Counted from the stretch's first letter, positions 39,433 through 49,730 are shown. The stretch is DNA of 64,000 nucleotides from Thalassospira sp. (GCF_030690045.1 NZ_JAUYHK010000018.1:62001-126000), one strand, 5' to 3'. Notes: a model not told the origin generated them from the letters alone. A program made the numbers and translations.

Positions 39433-41895
39433 ATGTTTCTGGATCGCATTCGTATCGGCCATCGCATTTTTGCCGGGTTCATGGCGTTGATTGTGCTGGT
39501 GCTGGGGCTCAGCGCGTTGTCGTCATCCTATCTTTTGGGATTTGCCGGTCAGGCGGACCGGATTGCCAAAAGCACCGAACTGGTGGGGCTGGCCAATGAT
39601 TATGCCTTGCGGCTGGAACGGCTTTCCAATCAGGTTTTGCTGTTTGCCCAGACCATCGACCCGCAGGACCGGGCGGGGATTGCAACGGTTCAGGATCATG
39701 CGGTGGCAAGCGGTCAGACCCTGATCGATGCCTTGCGCAGCAGCGGCGATGAACAAAAGGCTGCCGCCCTTGAAACATTGGCAGCACGTTATCTGGCGAC
39801 GCTTGAACCATTGGTGTTGCGGGCGGAAAATCTGTCGGCATCGGCCGATACCATGTTGCTGGGTGCCCATCAGATGGGCGGGTCTGCCGCCGAACTGGTG
39901 GCCTTTGTCGATGCGCATGACCCGGCGGTGGCCGCACAGTTTGGCGACCGGCTGGCGAATGGCAATATGGCGGCAATTGTCGAAAATCTGGAATATGCGA
40001 TTGTCGCCACCCCGGAAAATCTGGATGAAGCCCGTGCGGCGACGGCCGGTCTGACCGGCCTGCATGACGAAATCCGCGCTGCAATGGGCGATATCAGCCG
40101 CAATGACCGCAAACTGTTTTCCTATGCCACCCGCGATAATGACCTGTTGAAACAGGGGGCGAACCAGCTTGAAGGATCGATCATCGGGTTTCGCCAGTCG
40201 ATGGATGATTTCAAGGCAGCAGTGCGCGAGGTGCAGCAGATTATTGAAAATATCCGCGCCGAGGCGATTGCCGGGCAGAATGCCCTGGTGACATCGGTTC
40301 ATGCGCAATCGCAAAATACTGCCATCACCAATATGGTGGTCGCCGGGATTGGCGCATTGGTGGCGTTGCTGTTGGCCGCCGCGATTGCCCTGAGCATCCT
40401 GCGCCCCCTGTCGCGGGTCAATCATGACATGAAACGGCTGGGCGAAAACAATACCGATATTGATTTGCAGGATCGGCATCGCCGCGATGAATTTGGGGCG
40501 ATGTCGCGCACGGTGGCGGTATTCCGGGAAAATATCCTGAAAATCGAGGCAATGACCGAAGAACGCCTTGAAGTTCAGCGGGCGGAAGAAGAAAAACGCC
40601 GGGCATCATTGGGTGGAATGGCCGAAACCATCGAGGGTGAAACGACCGGGCTGGTGGAATCGGTGGCAAGTCAGGTCAACCGGATGCGCGAGGCGGTGGG
40701 CGAAGTTGCCGCCGCCGCCCAGCGGGTGACGGGGCAGACCGAAACCGCCACCCGTGCGGCGGATCAAAGCCGCAGCCACGCCCAGTCGATTGCCGATGCC
40801 GCCACCCGCCTGTCGGGGGCCATCGGGTCCATCGCCGCCCGGGTGGATCGTCAACGAACCATTGCCCATACGGCGGTTGCCAATACCGAACAATCGGCCG
40901 GGGCGGTCGATGATTTGCGCAAGGTCGCCACCAGCATTGAACAAATGGTCGATCTGATCCGCGGAATTGCCGGGCAGACCAATTTGCTGGCCCTGAATGC
41001 CACCATCGAGGCGGCCCGTGCCGGGGAGGCGGGCAAGGGATTTGCCGTGGTCGCCGCCGAGGTCAAAAGCCTCGCCGGGCAAACCGCCCGGGCCACCGAA
41101 CAGATTACCGCCCATGTCAGTGCGATGGGTGATGTGACGGACCGGTGCGTTGCCGCGATGGAAAATGTCGGGGTGACGGTGCGCGATATGATGACGATTT
41201 CCGAAGAAGTCGCGGGCGATGTCGGCCAGCAACGCCGTGAAACCGAAGAAATTTCAGCCGCCATTGTCGCCGCCAGCGACGCCGCCCGCCATGTCAGCGA
41301 GGCAATTGTCGAAGTATCGCGCGATATTGCCGCAACCGGGCAACTCAGCGTCGATCTGACTGTGCGGGCCGATGATGTGTCGGCCAATGTCGGGGAATTG
41401 TCGATGTCGCTGAACCGGGCGGTGCGCGATGCCGCCGGGGATCGACCGGGCAATGGGGGCGAAGGGGACGATGAGGACAAGGATGACCCGCGTGTGATGT
41501 CGGGCAAGGCGGTCCGGGTGACGTTTCAGGATCGCGGCGAGATGATTGTCGCCAGCCTTTATGATTTGTCGGTGGGCGGGCTTTCGGTCCGGCCTTCACA
41601 GGATTGGGCGTGCGGCCATAAAATGATGGTCACCATTGCCGGATGCCCTGGCGAATACGGGGTCGAGGTCACCAGTCGCCGGGGTCTGCAATCGCCGCGC
41701 ATGCGACTGAAATTTACCGATCCGCTGGAACAGCGCGGTGATGTCATCATGTTCATTGCTGAAATGTGGCGTGCCCATTTATCGGCGGTGACCCATCTGA
41801 CCGCCGGGGATGACGGCAGGCACCCGCTGGTGATGGGGGCGGCCAATGATCTGTTGCAGGATGCGCCTCCTCCCGCTTTGCGCCACAGCGCCTGA
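39433..41895 (+). CDS. methyl-accepting chemotaxis protein with C-terminal PilZ-like domain
   Basis: An 820-aa chemoreceptor. Order: TM1 (about 12-34), a 260-residue helical periplasmic sensor, TM2 (about 298-320), HAMP ([16 protein letters not shown] onward), a signalling domain with the hairpin tip [29 protein letters not shown] (about 503-531), an acidic linker ([10 protein letters not shown]) and a PilZ-like domain (about 690-790) with [10 protein letters not shown] (DxSxxG). The RxxxR motif that normally precedes DxSxxG in c-di-GMP binders is missing. GGAGATTTC precedes the ATG. It is monocistronic, ending in a palindromic terminator. Confidence 0.93.
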   Translation: MFLDRIRIGHRIFAGFMALIVLVLGLSALSSSYLLGFAGQADRIAKSTELVGLANDYALRLERLSNQVLLFAQTIDPQDRAGIATVQDHAVASGQTLIDALRSSGDEQKAAALETLAARYLATLEPLVLRAENLSASADTMLLGAHQMGGSAAELVAFVDAHDPAVAAQFGDRLANGNMAAIVENLEYAIVATPENLDEARAATAGLTGLHDEIRAAMGDISRNDRKLFSYATRDNDLLKQGANQLEGSIIGFRQSMDDFKAAVREVQQIIENIRAEAIAGQNALVTSVHAQSQNTAITNMVVAGIGALVALLLAAAIALSILRPLSRVNHDMKRLGENNTDIDLQDRHRRDEFGAMSRTVAVFRENILKIEAMTEERLEVQRAEEEKRRASLGGMAETIEGETTGLVESVASQVNRMREAVGEVAAAAQRVTGQTETATRAADQSRSHAQSIADAATRLSGAIGSIAARVDRQRTIAHTAVANTEQSAGAVDDLRKVATSIEQMVDLIRGIAGQTNLLALNATIEAARAGEAGKGFAVVAAEVKSLAGQTARATEQITAHVSAMGDVTDRCVAAMENVGVTVRDMMTISEEVAGDVGQQRRETEEISAAIVAASDAARHVSEAIVEVSRDIAATGQLSVDLTVRADDVSANVGELSMSLNRAVRDAAGDRPGNGGEGDDEDKDDPRVMSGKAVRVTFQDRGEMIVASLYDLSVGGLSVRPSQDWACGHKMMVTIAGCPGEYGVEVTSRRGLQSPRMRLKFTDPLEQRGDVIMFIAEMWRAHLSAVTHLTAGDDGRHPLVMGAANDLLQDAPPPALRHSA

Positions 41896-41919
41896 TCTTT
41901 CAAACTTTTGTCATCTGCC

Positions 41920-41956
41920 ATCAGGACCGGTTGCGCAACCGGTCCTGATTATTGTT
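41920..41956 (+). terminator. terminator with a 30-nt perfect palindrome after the chemoreceptor gene
   Basis: 41920-41949 is a perfect 15+15 palindrome centred between 41934 and 41935, followed by TATTGTTTG. As RNA the central bases form the loop. It lies 25 nt after the chemoreceptor stop. Confidence 0.85.
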
Positions 41957-42135
41957 TGTGCAATTGTCGGGATTTGGATGCAATCCTGATACAAAACAGT
42001 ACAATTTAAATGTCGAAGTTTTAAAAAGGCAGTGGCAATCTGGAACTGCTGTCAAACCGGATGCGCAAAAACAGCGTAACGGTTTCAGGATTATTCATTT
42101 TTTATGAAAAACAAAGAACAGGAACGGGACATTCA

Positions 42136-43287
42136 ATGTCACGCGCAGGCAGGCTGGTACTGATTTCGGGATTGATTGTGGCCGGTATTGGCGGCTGGCT
42201 GGTTTATAGCGGACAGACCGGGCTGCTGACCGGCGGTACCGGCAGCGATGAAGCAGGATCGAATGGGGCCAAAAATGCCGCATCCGCCGGGCTGCCGGTG
42301 ATTGCCGAATATGCCAGCATGGTTCGCAACGATACTGTGATCGAGGCTGTTGGCACCGGGAAATCGGCGCTGGGTGTGTCGATTTTTCCGGCGGTCAGAG
42401 GCGAGGTTTCCGATGTTTTGTTCAATGCCGGTGATGAAGTTGTGCGCGGGCAGGTTCTGGTGATTCTGGATTCTGCGCGGGAAAAACTGGCGCGCGATCT
42501 GGCGGCGGTGCAGTTGCAAGATACCCGTCAGATGTTGGCGCGGTATGAGCAGGCCCGGCCCCTGGGTGCTGTATCGGACAGCGAGGTCGATAATGCCCGC
42601 ACCGCTTTGGCCGAGGCGCGCATTCGGCTGGATCAGGCCGAGGTCGATCTGGCGGATCGCAGCATTCTGGCCCCGTTTGACGGGGTGGTCGGTATTTCGG
42701 CGATTGAAACCGGCGACCGCGTGGATGATGCAACCCAGATTACGACACTGGATTACATCAAGAATATTCTGGTCGATTTTGAAATTTCCGAAACCCGTTT
42801 TGCCGATGTCCGGCCGGGACAGGCTTTGCGTGTTGAAACATGGAGCCTGCCGGGCGAAATTTTTGAAGGCACTGTTGCCGCAATCGGCAGCCGGGTCGAT
42901 CCGCAAAGCCGGACCTTCAGTGTGCGCGCCAGTGTGCCCAACCCCGATGACCGGCTGCGTCCCGGCATGTCTTTTGCGGTTTATCTGGAACTGGCCGGGA
43001 AATCCTATCCGTCGGTGCCGGAAATTTCGGTGTTGTGGGGGGATGGCGGGACCTATGTCTGGCAGATCGACGAGAATGACGCCGTATCGCGGGTTCCGGT
43101 GCGGGTCGTCAAACGGACCGGCGGGCGGATTTTGATCGACGGGCCGGTGGCCGAGGGCGACCTGATTGTCGTTGAAGGCGTTCAGCGCCTGCGTCCGGGG
43201 CGGACAGTATCGGCGGCAATCCGGGGTGAAGCCGCCGGGCAGCCCGGTGTCGTCCGGCGCAATGACGATACCGGCGAAGGCCTGTAA
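42136..43287 (+). CDS. RND efflux pump periplasmic adaptor (membrane fusion protein)
   Basis: A 383-aa adaptor linking the RND pump to its outer membrane channel. An N-terminal membrane anchor (LVLISGLIVAGIGGWLVYSG) is followed by the lipoyl half-motif around VRGEVSDVLFNAGDEVVRGQVLVILD, a short coiled coil (about 125-180), the second lipoyl half SILAPFDGVVGIS and the beta-barrel domain. ATG 42136 with GGAACGGGAC upstream is used; the upstream frame to 42061 is rejected. It is one nucleotide from the RND gene. No regulator is adjacent. Confidence 0.93.
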   Translation: MSRAGRLVLISGLIVAGIGGWLVYSGQTGLLTGGTGSDEAGSNGAKNAASAGLPVIAEYASMVRNDTVIEAVGTGKSALGVSIFPAVRGEVSDVLFNAGDEVVRGQVLVILDSAREKLARDLAAVQLQDTRQMLARYEQARPLGAVSDSEVDNARTALAEARIRLDQAEVDLADRSILAPFDGVVGISAIETGDRVDDATQITTLDYIKNILVDFEISETRFADVRPGQALRVETWSLPGEIFEGTVAAIGSRVDPQSRTFSVRASVPNPDDRLRPGMSFAVYLELAGKSYPSVPEISVLWGDGGTYVWQIDENDAVSRVPVRVVKRTGGRILIDGPVAEGDLIVVEGVQRLRPGRTVSAAIRGEAAGQPGVVRRNDDTGEGL

Positions 43288-43288
43288 G

Positions 43289-46200
43289 ATGAGCGACAAT
43301 CAAAACGATCTTGCCTCGCTCAGCATTCGTCGCCCGATCCTGATTGTCGTGGTGTCGCTTTTGATCATTCTGGCCGGTTTGTCGGCGATTCTGGGGGTTG
43401 AAATCCGGGAATTGCCGAATGTGGATCGCCCGATTGTCTCGGTCAATGCCACCTATACCGGCGCATCGCCCGAAACAGTCGATACCGAAGTAACCAGCGT
43501 GATCGAAGGGGCGGCATCGCGGGTCAGTGGTGTTCGGGAAATCAGTTCCAGCAGCGAAGAAGGCAGTTCGCGGGTTCGGGTCGAATTTTATCCCGATGTT
43601 GATATCAACAACGCCGCCAATGATATCCGCGAGGCGGTCAGTCGTGCGCAACGATCCCTGCCCGACGAAGTGGATGATATCCGCATCGTCAAGGCCGATG
43701 CCGACGCCAGTCCGATCCTGCGGCTGGCGGTGGCCAGTACCCGCCTGACCGAAGAAGAACTGGCCAATGTGGTCGAAGACCAGATTGAACCGGCGTTGTT
43801 GTCGGTGCCGGGGGTTGCGGAAATCAGCATCAACGGCGAACGCGACAAAATACTGCATGTGCGGATCGATCCGTTGCGTCTGGCCAGTTATGGCCTGTCG
43901 GTCGAGGATCTGGCTGCGGTGATGCGCACGGCCAAGTTTGATATTCCGGCAGGCAGTTTCGATCCGAACGATCAGAATTTGTTTGTGCGGGCCGATGCGT
44001 CGGTCTGGAAAATCGAGGATATCAACCGGATTTTCGTGCGCGACGGCATTCGCGTTGGTGATGTGGCGGATGTTTATTTCGGGCCGGATGATGCGTCATC
44101 CTATGTCCGCCTTGATGGCCGCACCGTGATCGGGCTTGGCGTGATTCGGCAGGCGCAATCAAACACCATTGCGATTGCGCAGGGCGTGCGCGACGTCACC
44201 GCGCAACTCAACCGTCAGCTTGACGGGATTCAAATCATCATCAATTCCGACGATGCGGTCTTTATCGAAAGTGCGTTGTGGGAAGTCATGACCAGCCTTG
44301 GTCTGGCCGTGCTGATTGTGATCGGCACATTATATGTTTTCCTGCGGTCCGTTCCGGCGACGCTGATCCCGACCGTGACCATTCCGATTGCCCTGATTGG
44401 CACTGTTGCGGCGGTGTGGATGCTGGGTTTTTCGATCAATATTCTGACCTTGCTGGCGCTGGTTCTGGCGACCGGGCTGATTGTTGACGATGCGATTGTC
44501 GTTCTGGAAAATATTCAGCGCCGCAAGGCACAGGGTCTGGGGTCGCTGGCGGCGTCGGTTCTGGGCACGCGGCAGGTGTTTTTTGCGGTGATTGCCACCA
44601 CGGCAACGCTGGTGTCGGTGTTTCTGCCGATTTCCTTTTTGCCCAGCACGGCCGGTCGGCTGTTTCGCGAATTCGGGTTTGTTCTGGCGGTCGCGGTGGC
44701 GATTTCGTCTTTCGTGGCCCTGTCCTTGTGCCCGATGCTGGCCTCGCGGCTGAAAAATATCGATCCGGACGAAGGCGGGGCGAAAAACCCGGGCATGTTG
44801 GAAAAATTCGGTGGATATTGCGGGCGATACTATCACCGTATTCTGGATGTCACCCTGAAATTTCCCTATGTGACCCTGATCATCGCCGTTGTGACCGCCG
44901 GGGTGGCATTTGGGGCCTATAACAGTGTCACCCAGGAATTGCTGCCCGACGAGGATCGCGGGCGTTTGCTGGTGTCGCTACGCGGGCCGGATGGTGTCGG
45001 GATCGATTATATGGACCGTCAGGTCGAAATGGTCGAAGACATTCTAAGGCCGGTGGTCGAGGCAGGCGAAGCCAACAATATCTATACCATTGTCGGGCTT
45101 TGGGACCCCAACCGCGCACTGGTTATTACGCCGCTGGTGCCGTGGGAAGAACGCCGCCGCAGCCAGCAGGAAATCACGGCATCTATCCAGCCGCAACTTG
45201 ACCGGTTGCCGGGTGTCCAGGCTTTTCTGTATCAACCCAACAGTCTGGGATTGCGCGGCGGATCGGGTGAAGGGCTTGAGTTTGCCCTGATCGGGACCAA
45301 TTACGACAATCTGGCGGCCAATGCCCGTGCCGTACAGGCCGAACTTGAAGCCAAATATGAAAGCGTTATCGATATCCGGGTTTCGTATCAGACGACGCAG
45401 CCGCAGTTGCGGGTCAATATCGACCGGATGCGGGCCTTTGATCTTGGCGTAACCATCGACAGCCTCGACAGCACGTTGCGGGCGATGATTGACGGGTATG
45501 AAGTCACCGAAATCAGCGTTGATGACACCACCGTACCGGTCAAATTGCGCAGCATGCAAGGTGCGATCAATGATCCGGGCGACTTGGAAAATCTGTTTGT
45601 TCCGGGTACGGATGGCCGCATTTTGCCGCTGTCTTCGATTATTTCGATGGATGAAGAAGCTGTCGCATCGGAGCTGGAACGCGAAGGGCAACGACGGGCG
45701 GTCAAGGTAACGGCCAATATCGCGCCCGGTTTTACCCTTCAGGAGGCAATCGTCGATATTGAAGATGTGGTTGGCGATATTGTTCCGGCGGGAACCGGGT
45801 TATTGTTTCTGGGCGAGGCCGCAACATTTGGCGAAACCACATCGGATTTGCAACTGACTTTCCTGATTGCAATTCTGGTGGTGTTGCTGGTGCTTGCCGC
45901 ACAGTTTGAAAGTTTCATGTCGGCTGCTGTGGTGGTTCTTACCGTGCCATTCGGGATTGCCGCGGCGATTTTCGCCCTGTCGATCAGCGGTACATCGATC
46001 AATATTTACAGCCAGATCGGGCTTGTGATGCTGGTCGGGTTGATGGCGAAAAACGGCATTCTGGTTGTCGAATTTGCCGATCAGCTGCGCGATGAGGGGC
46101 GCAGTGTTTATGATGCCGTCCACGAAGCGGCGATGATCCGTCTGCGCCCGATCATGATGACGATGATTTCAACGGTGCTGGGCGGGTTGCCATTGGTGCT

Positions 46201-46420
46201 GGGCAGCGGGGCCGGGGCCGAGGCACGGGCGGCGATTGGCTGGGTGGTTTTTGGCGGGCTTGGCTTTGCCACTGTTTTCACCCTGTTTTTAACGCCGGTT
46301 CTGTATCTGTTGCTGGCAAGGTTTGTTTCGGCGCGGGCCGATCGTGGCCAGAAACTTGAGGCCCAGCTTGCAGCGGCCCAGCTTATTGAAGAACGCCGGT
46401 CAGAAGGAAAAGCAGGATAA
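43289..46420 (+). CDS. RND efflux transporter (HAE1/AcrB-like inner membrane pump)
   Basis: A 1043-aa proton-driven trimeric pump with 12 membrane helices and two large periplasmic loops. SIRRPILIVV opens TM1, the proton relay Asp pair is in GLIVDDAIVVLENI of TM4, and GLMAKNGILVVEFA in TM10 carries the conserved Lys. It probably exports hydrophobic or amphiphilic drugs or metabolites; the substrate cannot be read. The first base of its successor's ATG overlaps its TAA (TAATG). Confidence 0.96.
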   Translation: MSDNQNDLASLSIRRPILIVVVSLLIILAGLSAILGVEIRELPNVDRPIVSVNATYTGASPETVDTEVTSVIEGAASRVSGVREISSSSEEGSSRVRVEFYPDVDINNAANDIREAVSRAQRSLPDEVDDIRIVKADADASPILRLAVASTRLTEEELANVVEDQIEPALLSVPGVAEISINGERDKILHVRIDPLRLASYGLSVEDLAAVMRTAKFDIPAGSFDPNDQNLFVRADASVWKIEDINRIFVRDGIRVGDVADVYFGPDDASSYVRLDGRTVIGLGVIRQAQSNTIAIAQGVRDVTAQLNRQLDGIQIIINSDDAVFIESALWEVMTSLGLAVLIVIGTLYVFLRSVPATLIPTVTIPIALIGTVAAVWMLGFSINILTLLALVLATGLIVDDAIVVLENIQRRKAQGLGSLAASVLGTRQVFFAVIATTATLVSVFLPISFLPSTAGRLFREFGFVLAVAVAISSFVALSLCPMLASRLKNIDPDEGGAKNPGMLEKFGGYCGRYYHRILDVTLKFPYVTLIIAVVTAGVAFGAYNSVTQELLPDEDRGRLLVSLRGPDGVGIDYMDRQVEMVEDILRPVVEAGEANNIYTIVGLWDPNRALVITPLVPWEERRRSQQEITASIQPQLDRLPGVQAFLYQPNSLGLRGGSGEGLEFALIGTNYDNLAANARAVQAELEAKYESVIDIRVSYQTTQPQLRVNIDRMRAFDLGVTIDSLDSTLRAMIDGYEVTEISVDDTTVPVKLRSMQGAINDPGDLENLFVPGTDGRILPLSSIISMDEEAVASELEREGQRRAVKVTANIAPGFTLQEAIVDIEDVVGDIVPAGTGLLFLGEAATFGETTSDLQLTFLIAILVVLLVLAAQFESFMSAAVVVLTVPFGIAAAIFALSISGTSINIYSQIGLVMLVGLMAKNGILVVEFADQLRDEGRSVYDAVHEAAMIRLRPIMMTMISTVLGGLPLVLGSGAGAEARAAIGWVVFGGLGFATVFTLFLTPVLYLLLARFVSARADRGQKLEAQLAAAQLIEERRSEGKAG

Positions 46421-47853
46421 TGGTGCAAGGGATCGGACGGTTTGCGCCGTTCATGGCGATGTGTGCGACGATGTCCCTGATGGCCTGTCAGACGGTTGGC
46501 CCGGAATATACCGCACCGCAATTTGATCTGGTATCGGCCTACAGCCCCGAAATCCCGATGATTTCACCCAATATTGCCGGGGATGGCCGTTGGTGGCAAA
46601 GCAGCAATGACCCGGTTTTGCAGAAACTGTTGCAAGATGGCCTGGCCAATAACCTTGATTTGCAAATCGCCGCCAGCCGCATTGCCGAGGCCCGCGCGAT
46701 TGCCCGGGGTGTTGTCGGCGGCAATGGTGTGCAGGCCGACATTCAGGGCAACACCGGCGTTGAACGCCGCTGGTCAACGCGCGAAGCCGGAAATTATGTC
46801 AATAGTGCCGAATATGGTGCGGCCCTTGATCTGGAATGGACGCCCGATCTGTGGGGCGGGCAATTGCGCGAGGAACAGGGCGCGCAGGCCGATTTGATGG
46901 AGCAGATTTATCTGCGCGAAGATGTGTATCGCACCGTGATTGCCGATATTGTCCGCAATTACATTGAACTGCGCGGCACCCAGCAACGTCAGGCCCTGCT
47001 GCAGGATTCACTGGATTTGCAACGCCAGACCAGCGACATCGTGCAATTGCGGGCGCAAAGCGGGTTGGCCTCCGAACTTGATCTGTCCCGCGCCCGTGCC
47101 GAAGTCGCCGATATCGAGGCGACCTTGCCCTTGCTGCAAACCGGGATTGATCGTTCGGTCAATGCGCTGGCCGTGTTGATCGGGGCACAACCGGGCACCT
47201 ATCGCGATGAATTGCTGCAACCGGCCCCCTTGCCGCTGTTTGATGCGGCCCCGGCGATTGGCCTGCCGGCCGATTTGTTGCGCCGTCGGCCTGATTTGCG
47301 GGCCGCCGAACTGGCCCTGATTTCGGCAACGGCGGAAATTGGCGTACAAACCGCCGAACTTTATCCGCAATTATCGCTGAATGGCAGCCTGTCGATGGCG
47401 GCCAGCGGTTTTGGCTCTGGGCCGATTATCCGCACCGCCCTTGCCGCCATCGGGGCGGTGATTGACGCCAATCTGTATGATGGCGGGCAACGTCGCGCCA
47501 ATATCGAGGTGGCCGAACAACGCGCCCAACAGGCTTTTTATGCTTACCGGCAAACCCTTTTGAACGCGATTGAAGAAGTTGAATCGGCAATTTTTGGTTA
47601 TGTCGGCGCCGTCGGGCAACGGGATTCCCTGATCACGGCGGTATCCTATCACCGGCAGGCCTTTGACCAGTCGCGGGTGCGCTATGTGCAGGGCCTGTCG
47701 AATTTCCTTGATGTGCTGGATGCGCAACGGACCCTGACCCGATCGCAACAGGATCTGGCCGATGCCGAAACCAGCCTGGAACTTGAAACCATCAATCTTT
47801 ACGAAGCCGTGGGATTGAGTGTTGATGATGTCGAACAGGCCACCGGAACCTGA
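46420..47853 (+). CDS. outer membrane efflux lipoprotein (NodT/OprM family)
   Basis: A 477-aa TolC-like channel that completes the tripartite pump. A lipobox LMAC places the acylated Cys at residue 23. Two repeated TolC halves are visible, the first starting around WWQSSNDPVLQKLL and the second around LRAAELALISATAEIGVQTAELYP. The ATG overlaps the RND stop, so translation is coupled. Confidence 0.94.
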   Translation: MVQGIGRFAPFMAMCATMSLMACQTVGPEYTAPQFDLVSAYSPEIPMISPNIAGDGRWWQSSNDPVLQKLLQDGLANNLDLQIAASRIAEARAIARGVVGGNGVQADIQGNTGVERRWSTREAGNYVNSAEYGAALDLEWTPDLWGGQLREEQGAQADLMEQIYLREDVYRTVIADIVRNYIELRGTQQRQALLQDSLDLQRQTSDIVQLRAQSGLASELDLSRARAEVADIEATLPLLQTGIDRSVNALAVLIGAQPGTYRDELLQPAPLPLFDAAPAIGLPADLLRRRPDLRAAELALISATAEIGVQTAELYPQLSLNGSLSMAASGFGSGPIIRTALAAIGAVIDANLYDGGQRRANIEVAEQRAQQAFYAYRQTLLNAIEEVESAIFGYVGAVGQRDSLITAVSYHRQAFDQSRVRYVQGLSNFLDVLDAQRTLTRSQQDLADAETSLELETINLYEAVGLSVDDVEQATGT

Positions 47854-47873
47854 TTGTCCTGACCGAGCACCTG

Positions 47874-48485
47874 ATGTCCGATCTTTTCGCCAGTTTGCCA
47901 CCGCAAAACATCCTGCCCCGTGACGGGACGGCGTTTTTATATTGCGATGTTTTGCCAGACGACGAGGCTGACCGTGTTTTCGAGCGCCTGCAAAGCCGGA
48001 TTATCTGGCAACAGGAAACCGCCCGGATGATGGGGCGCGATATTGCCGTGCCGCGCCTTACGGCATGGTTTGGCGATGTCGCCTATCGCTATAGCGGCGT
48101 TTATCACCCGGCGGCCCCGTTTCCCGAAATTTTGCTGCCGTTGAAATCAAGGGCCGAGGAAAAGGCCGGGGTGGCGTTTAACACGGTGTTGCTGAACCGG
48201 TATCGCGATGGCCGCGACAGTGTGTCATGGCATGCCGATGATGAGGCGGTTCTGGGCATCAACCCGGTGATCGCCAGCCTGTCCTTTGGGGCGCCGCGGC
48301 GGTTTCATTTCAAACACCGGGCATCGGGTGAACGGATTGATGTCGATTTGCCGCATAATTCAATGTTGGTGATGGCGGGTGAAACACAGCATTGCTGGAT
48401 CCATCAAATTCCCAAAACGGCACGTCCGGTCGGGCAACGTATCAATCTGACCTTTCGTCAGACCCGTGCCGAACGCCCGGAATGA
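47874..48485 (+). CDS. AlkB-like Fe(II)/2-oxoglutarate-dependent DNA repair dioxygenase
   Basis: A 203-aa dioxygenase of the ALKBH2/3-like bacterial AlkB branch, which removes methyl groups from 1-methyladenine and 3-methylcytosine by oxidation. Fe ligands are H120 and D122 (WHADDE) and H177 (CWIHQIPK); R189 and R195 (RINLTFR) bind 2-oxoglutarate. The nucleotide-recognition lid is in TAWFGDVAYRYSG. It lies 20 nt after the efflux channel gene with only a weak ribosome site and could be the tail of that operon. A Tag glycosylase gene lies 1.2 kb away. Confidence 0.93.
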   Translation: MSDLFASLPPQNILPRDGTAFLYCDVLPDDEADRVFERLQSRIIWQQETARMMGRDIAVPRLTAWFGDVAYRYSGVYHPAAPFPEILLPLKSRAEEKAGVAFNTVLLNRYRDGRDSVSWHADDEAVLGINPVIASLSFGAPRRFHFKHRASGERIDVDLPHNSMLVMAGETQHCWIHQIPKTARPVGQRINLTFRQTRAERPE

Positions 48486-48492
48486 CCGATGC

Positions 48493-48519
48493 AAAAAAAA
48501 GCCGCCCCATCAGGGCGGC
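48493..48519 (-). terminator. hairpin with T8 tail facing leftward, antisense to alkB end
   Basis: A perfect 7-bp GC stem (48501-48507 with 48513-48519), a 5-nt loop and eight T residues when read leftward (48493-48500). No leftward gene lies between here and tag (49731), so its orientation is unexpected. On the + strand it has no T run but could still stabilise the alkB 3' end. Confidence 0.7.
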
Positions 48520-48552
48520 AAGGAGCAATCGGAAGATCGCCGGGAAAACCGA

Positions 48553-48570
48553 AATGAATCGATTCAATAA
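48553..48570. promoter_or_regulatory. operator 1 upstream of lacI-type gene
   Basis: AATGAATCGATTCAATAA contains the perfect 12-bp palindrome TGAATCGATTCA (48555-48566) with a central CG, typical of LacI/GalR family operators. A near copy lies 57 bp downstream, centre to centre. Probably bound by the adjacent regulator. Confidence 0.7.
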
Positions 48571-48609
48571 TGTATTGTGGCGATAGGGATGGGGTTCTGT
48601 CAATATCGG

Positions 48610-48627
48610 AATGAACCGATTCAATAA
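48610..48627. promoter_or_regulatory. operator 2 upstream of lacI-type gene
   Basis: AATGAACCGATTCAATAA matches operator 1 at 17 of 18 positions, with one base changed in the left half. It ends 58 nt before the lacI-type start, consistent with autoregulation, and the pair spacing would allow DNA looping or cooperative binding. Confidence 0.7.
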
Positions 48628-48685
48628 CAGGCCCGATGTCGTGGGGAACACGGGCCGTAAAATGAAAACAGGGGAAAGACCACCG

Positions 48686-49729
48686 ATGGAAAAACGGGTG
48701 CGACTGGTGGATGTGGCGCGGGCGGCCGGTGTGTCGCAGGGAACGGCGTCCAATGCCTTTGGCAAGCCGCATCTGGTGCGCCAACAGGTGCGCGACCGGA
48801 TTTTTGCTGTCGCCGCCGAACTGGGTTATCGCGGACCACATGTCATGGCGCGGATGTTGCGCACCGGTCGGGCCGGGGCGCTGGGCGTCGTTTTTCCCGA
48901 CAATCTGGAATATGCCTTTACCGACCCGGTGGCGATTGAATTGCTGCGTGGTGTCGGGCGCGAATGTGCCCGTCAGGCCGTCAATATGATGATCATTTCG
49001 GCCGAAAATCAGGAACAGGCGATTTCTGCAGTCAATAATGCCGCCGTTGATGCCTTTCTGGTGCATTGTTATTCCGACAATAACGACATTATTTCTGCCC
49101 TGCGGCGGCGCAATTTGCCGCTGGTGGGGATTGATACCGATATCCGGGATGCCGTGGCCTCGGTCGTGCTGGATGATTATACCGGGGCGGCAATGGCCGC
49201 CCGGCATTTGCTGGAATGCGGGGCAGGGTATTTTGCCATTCTGTCGCTTCAGGCCAACGAGGCCGAACGGTTTGGCCCGATGGATGACAAACGGCGCGGT
49301 GCGGTCAGCCACCGTGTGGTGCGGGAACGGCTGGCAGGGTATCACGCCATGCTGGAAAGCGGCGGGGTCGAGGTTGATGATATTGTCCATATTGAATGCG
49401 ACAATCTGTCGGAACAGGCCAGTGCGCAGGTGCGCCAGCTTTTGATCGATCACCCGAAAATTGACGGTATTCTGGCGATGTCCGATGTGATTGCCATCGG
49501 CGCGCTGGACGCGATCAAAAAGGCCGGTAAATCGGTGCCGGGCGATATTCGCGTGATCGGCTTTGACGGCATTGCCGACGGCGAACGGACCGATCCGCCC
49601 TTATCGACCATCACCCAGAATTCGGTGGAAAAAGGCCGACTTGCCGCCGAACTGGCGCTGGGCGAGGGGGATCGGCGCAGCCGGGTCCTGCCCACCACCC
49701 TGACGGTGCGCGGCAGCACAAAAGCCTGA
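48686..49729 (+). CDS. LacI family transcriptional regulator
   Basis: A 347-aa regulator: an N-terminal LacI helix-turn-helix (LVDVARAAGVSQGTASNAF, about 7-25) and hinge helix, then a sugar-binding-protein-like effector domain with IAIGALDAIKKAGKSVPGDI and VIGFDGIADGERTDPPLST. ATG 48686, with GGGGAAAGACC upstream, begins the HTH; the longer frame to 48611 would run through operator 2. Its target beyond itself is not certain: the ABC operon starting near 50.5 kb is the closest candidate, but tag lies between on the other strand. Confidence 0.93.
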   Translation: MEKRVRLVDVARAAGVSQGTASNAFGKPHLVRQQVRDRIFAVAAELGYRGPHVMARMLRTGRAGALGVVFPDNLEYAFTDPVAIELLRGVGRECARQAVNMMIISAENQEQAISAVNNAAVDAFLVHCYSDNNDIISALRRRNLPLVGIDTDIRDAVASVVLDDYTGAAMAARHLLECGAGYFAILSLQANEAERFGPMDDKRRGAVSHRVVRERLAGYHAMLESGGVEVDDIVHIECDNLSEQASAQVRQLLIDHPKIDGILAMSDVIAIGALDAIKKAGKSVPGDIRVIGFDGIADGERTDPPLSTITQNSVEKGRLAAELALGEGDRRSRVLPTTLTVRGSTKA

Positions 49730-49730
49730 T

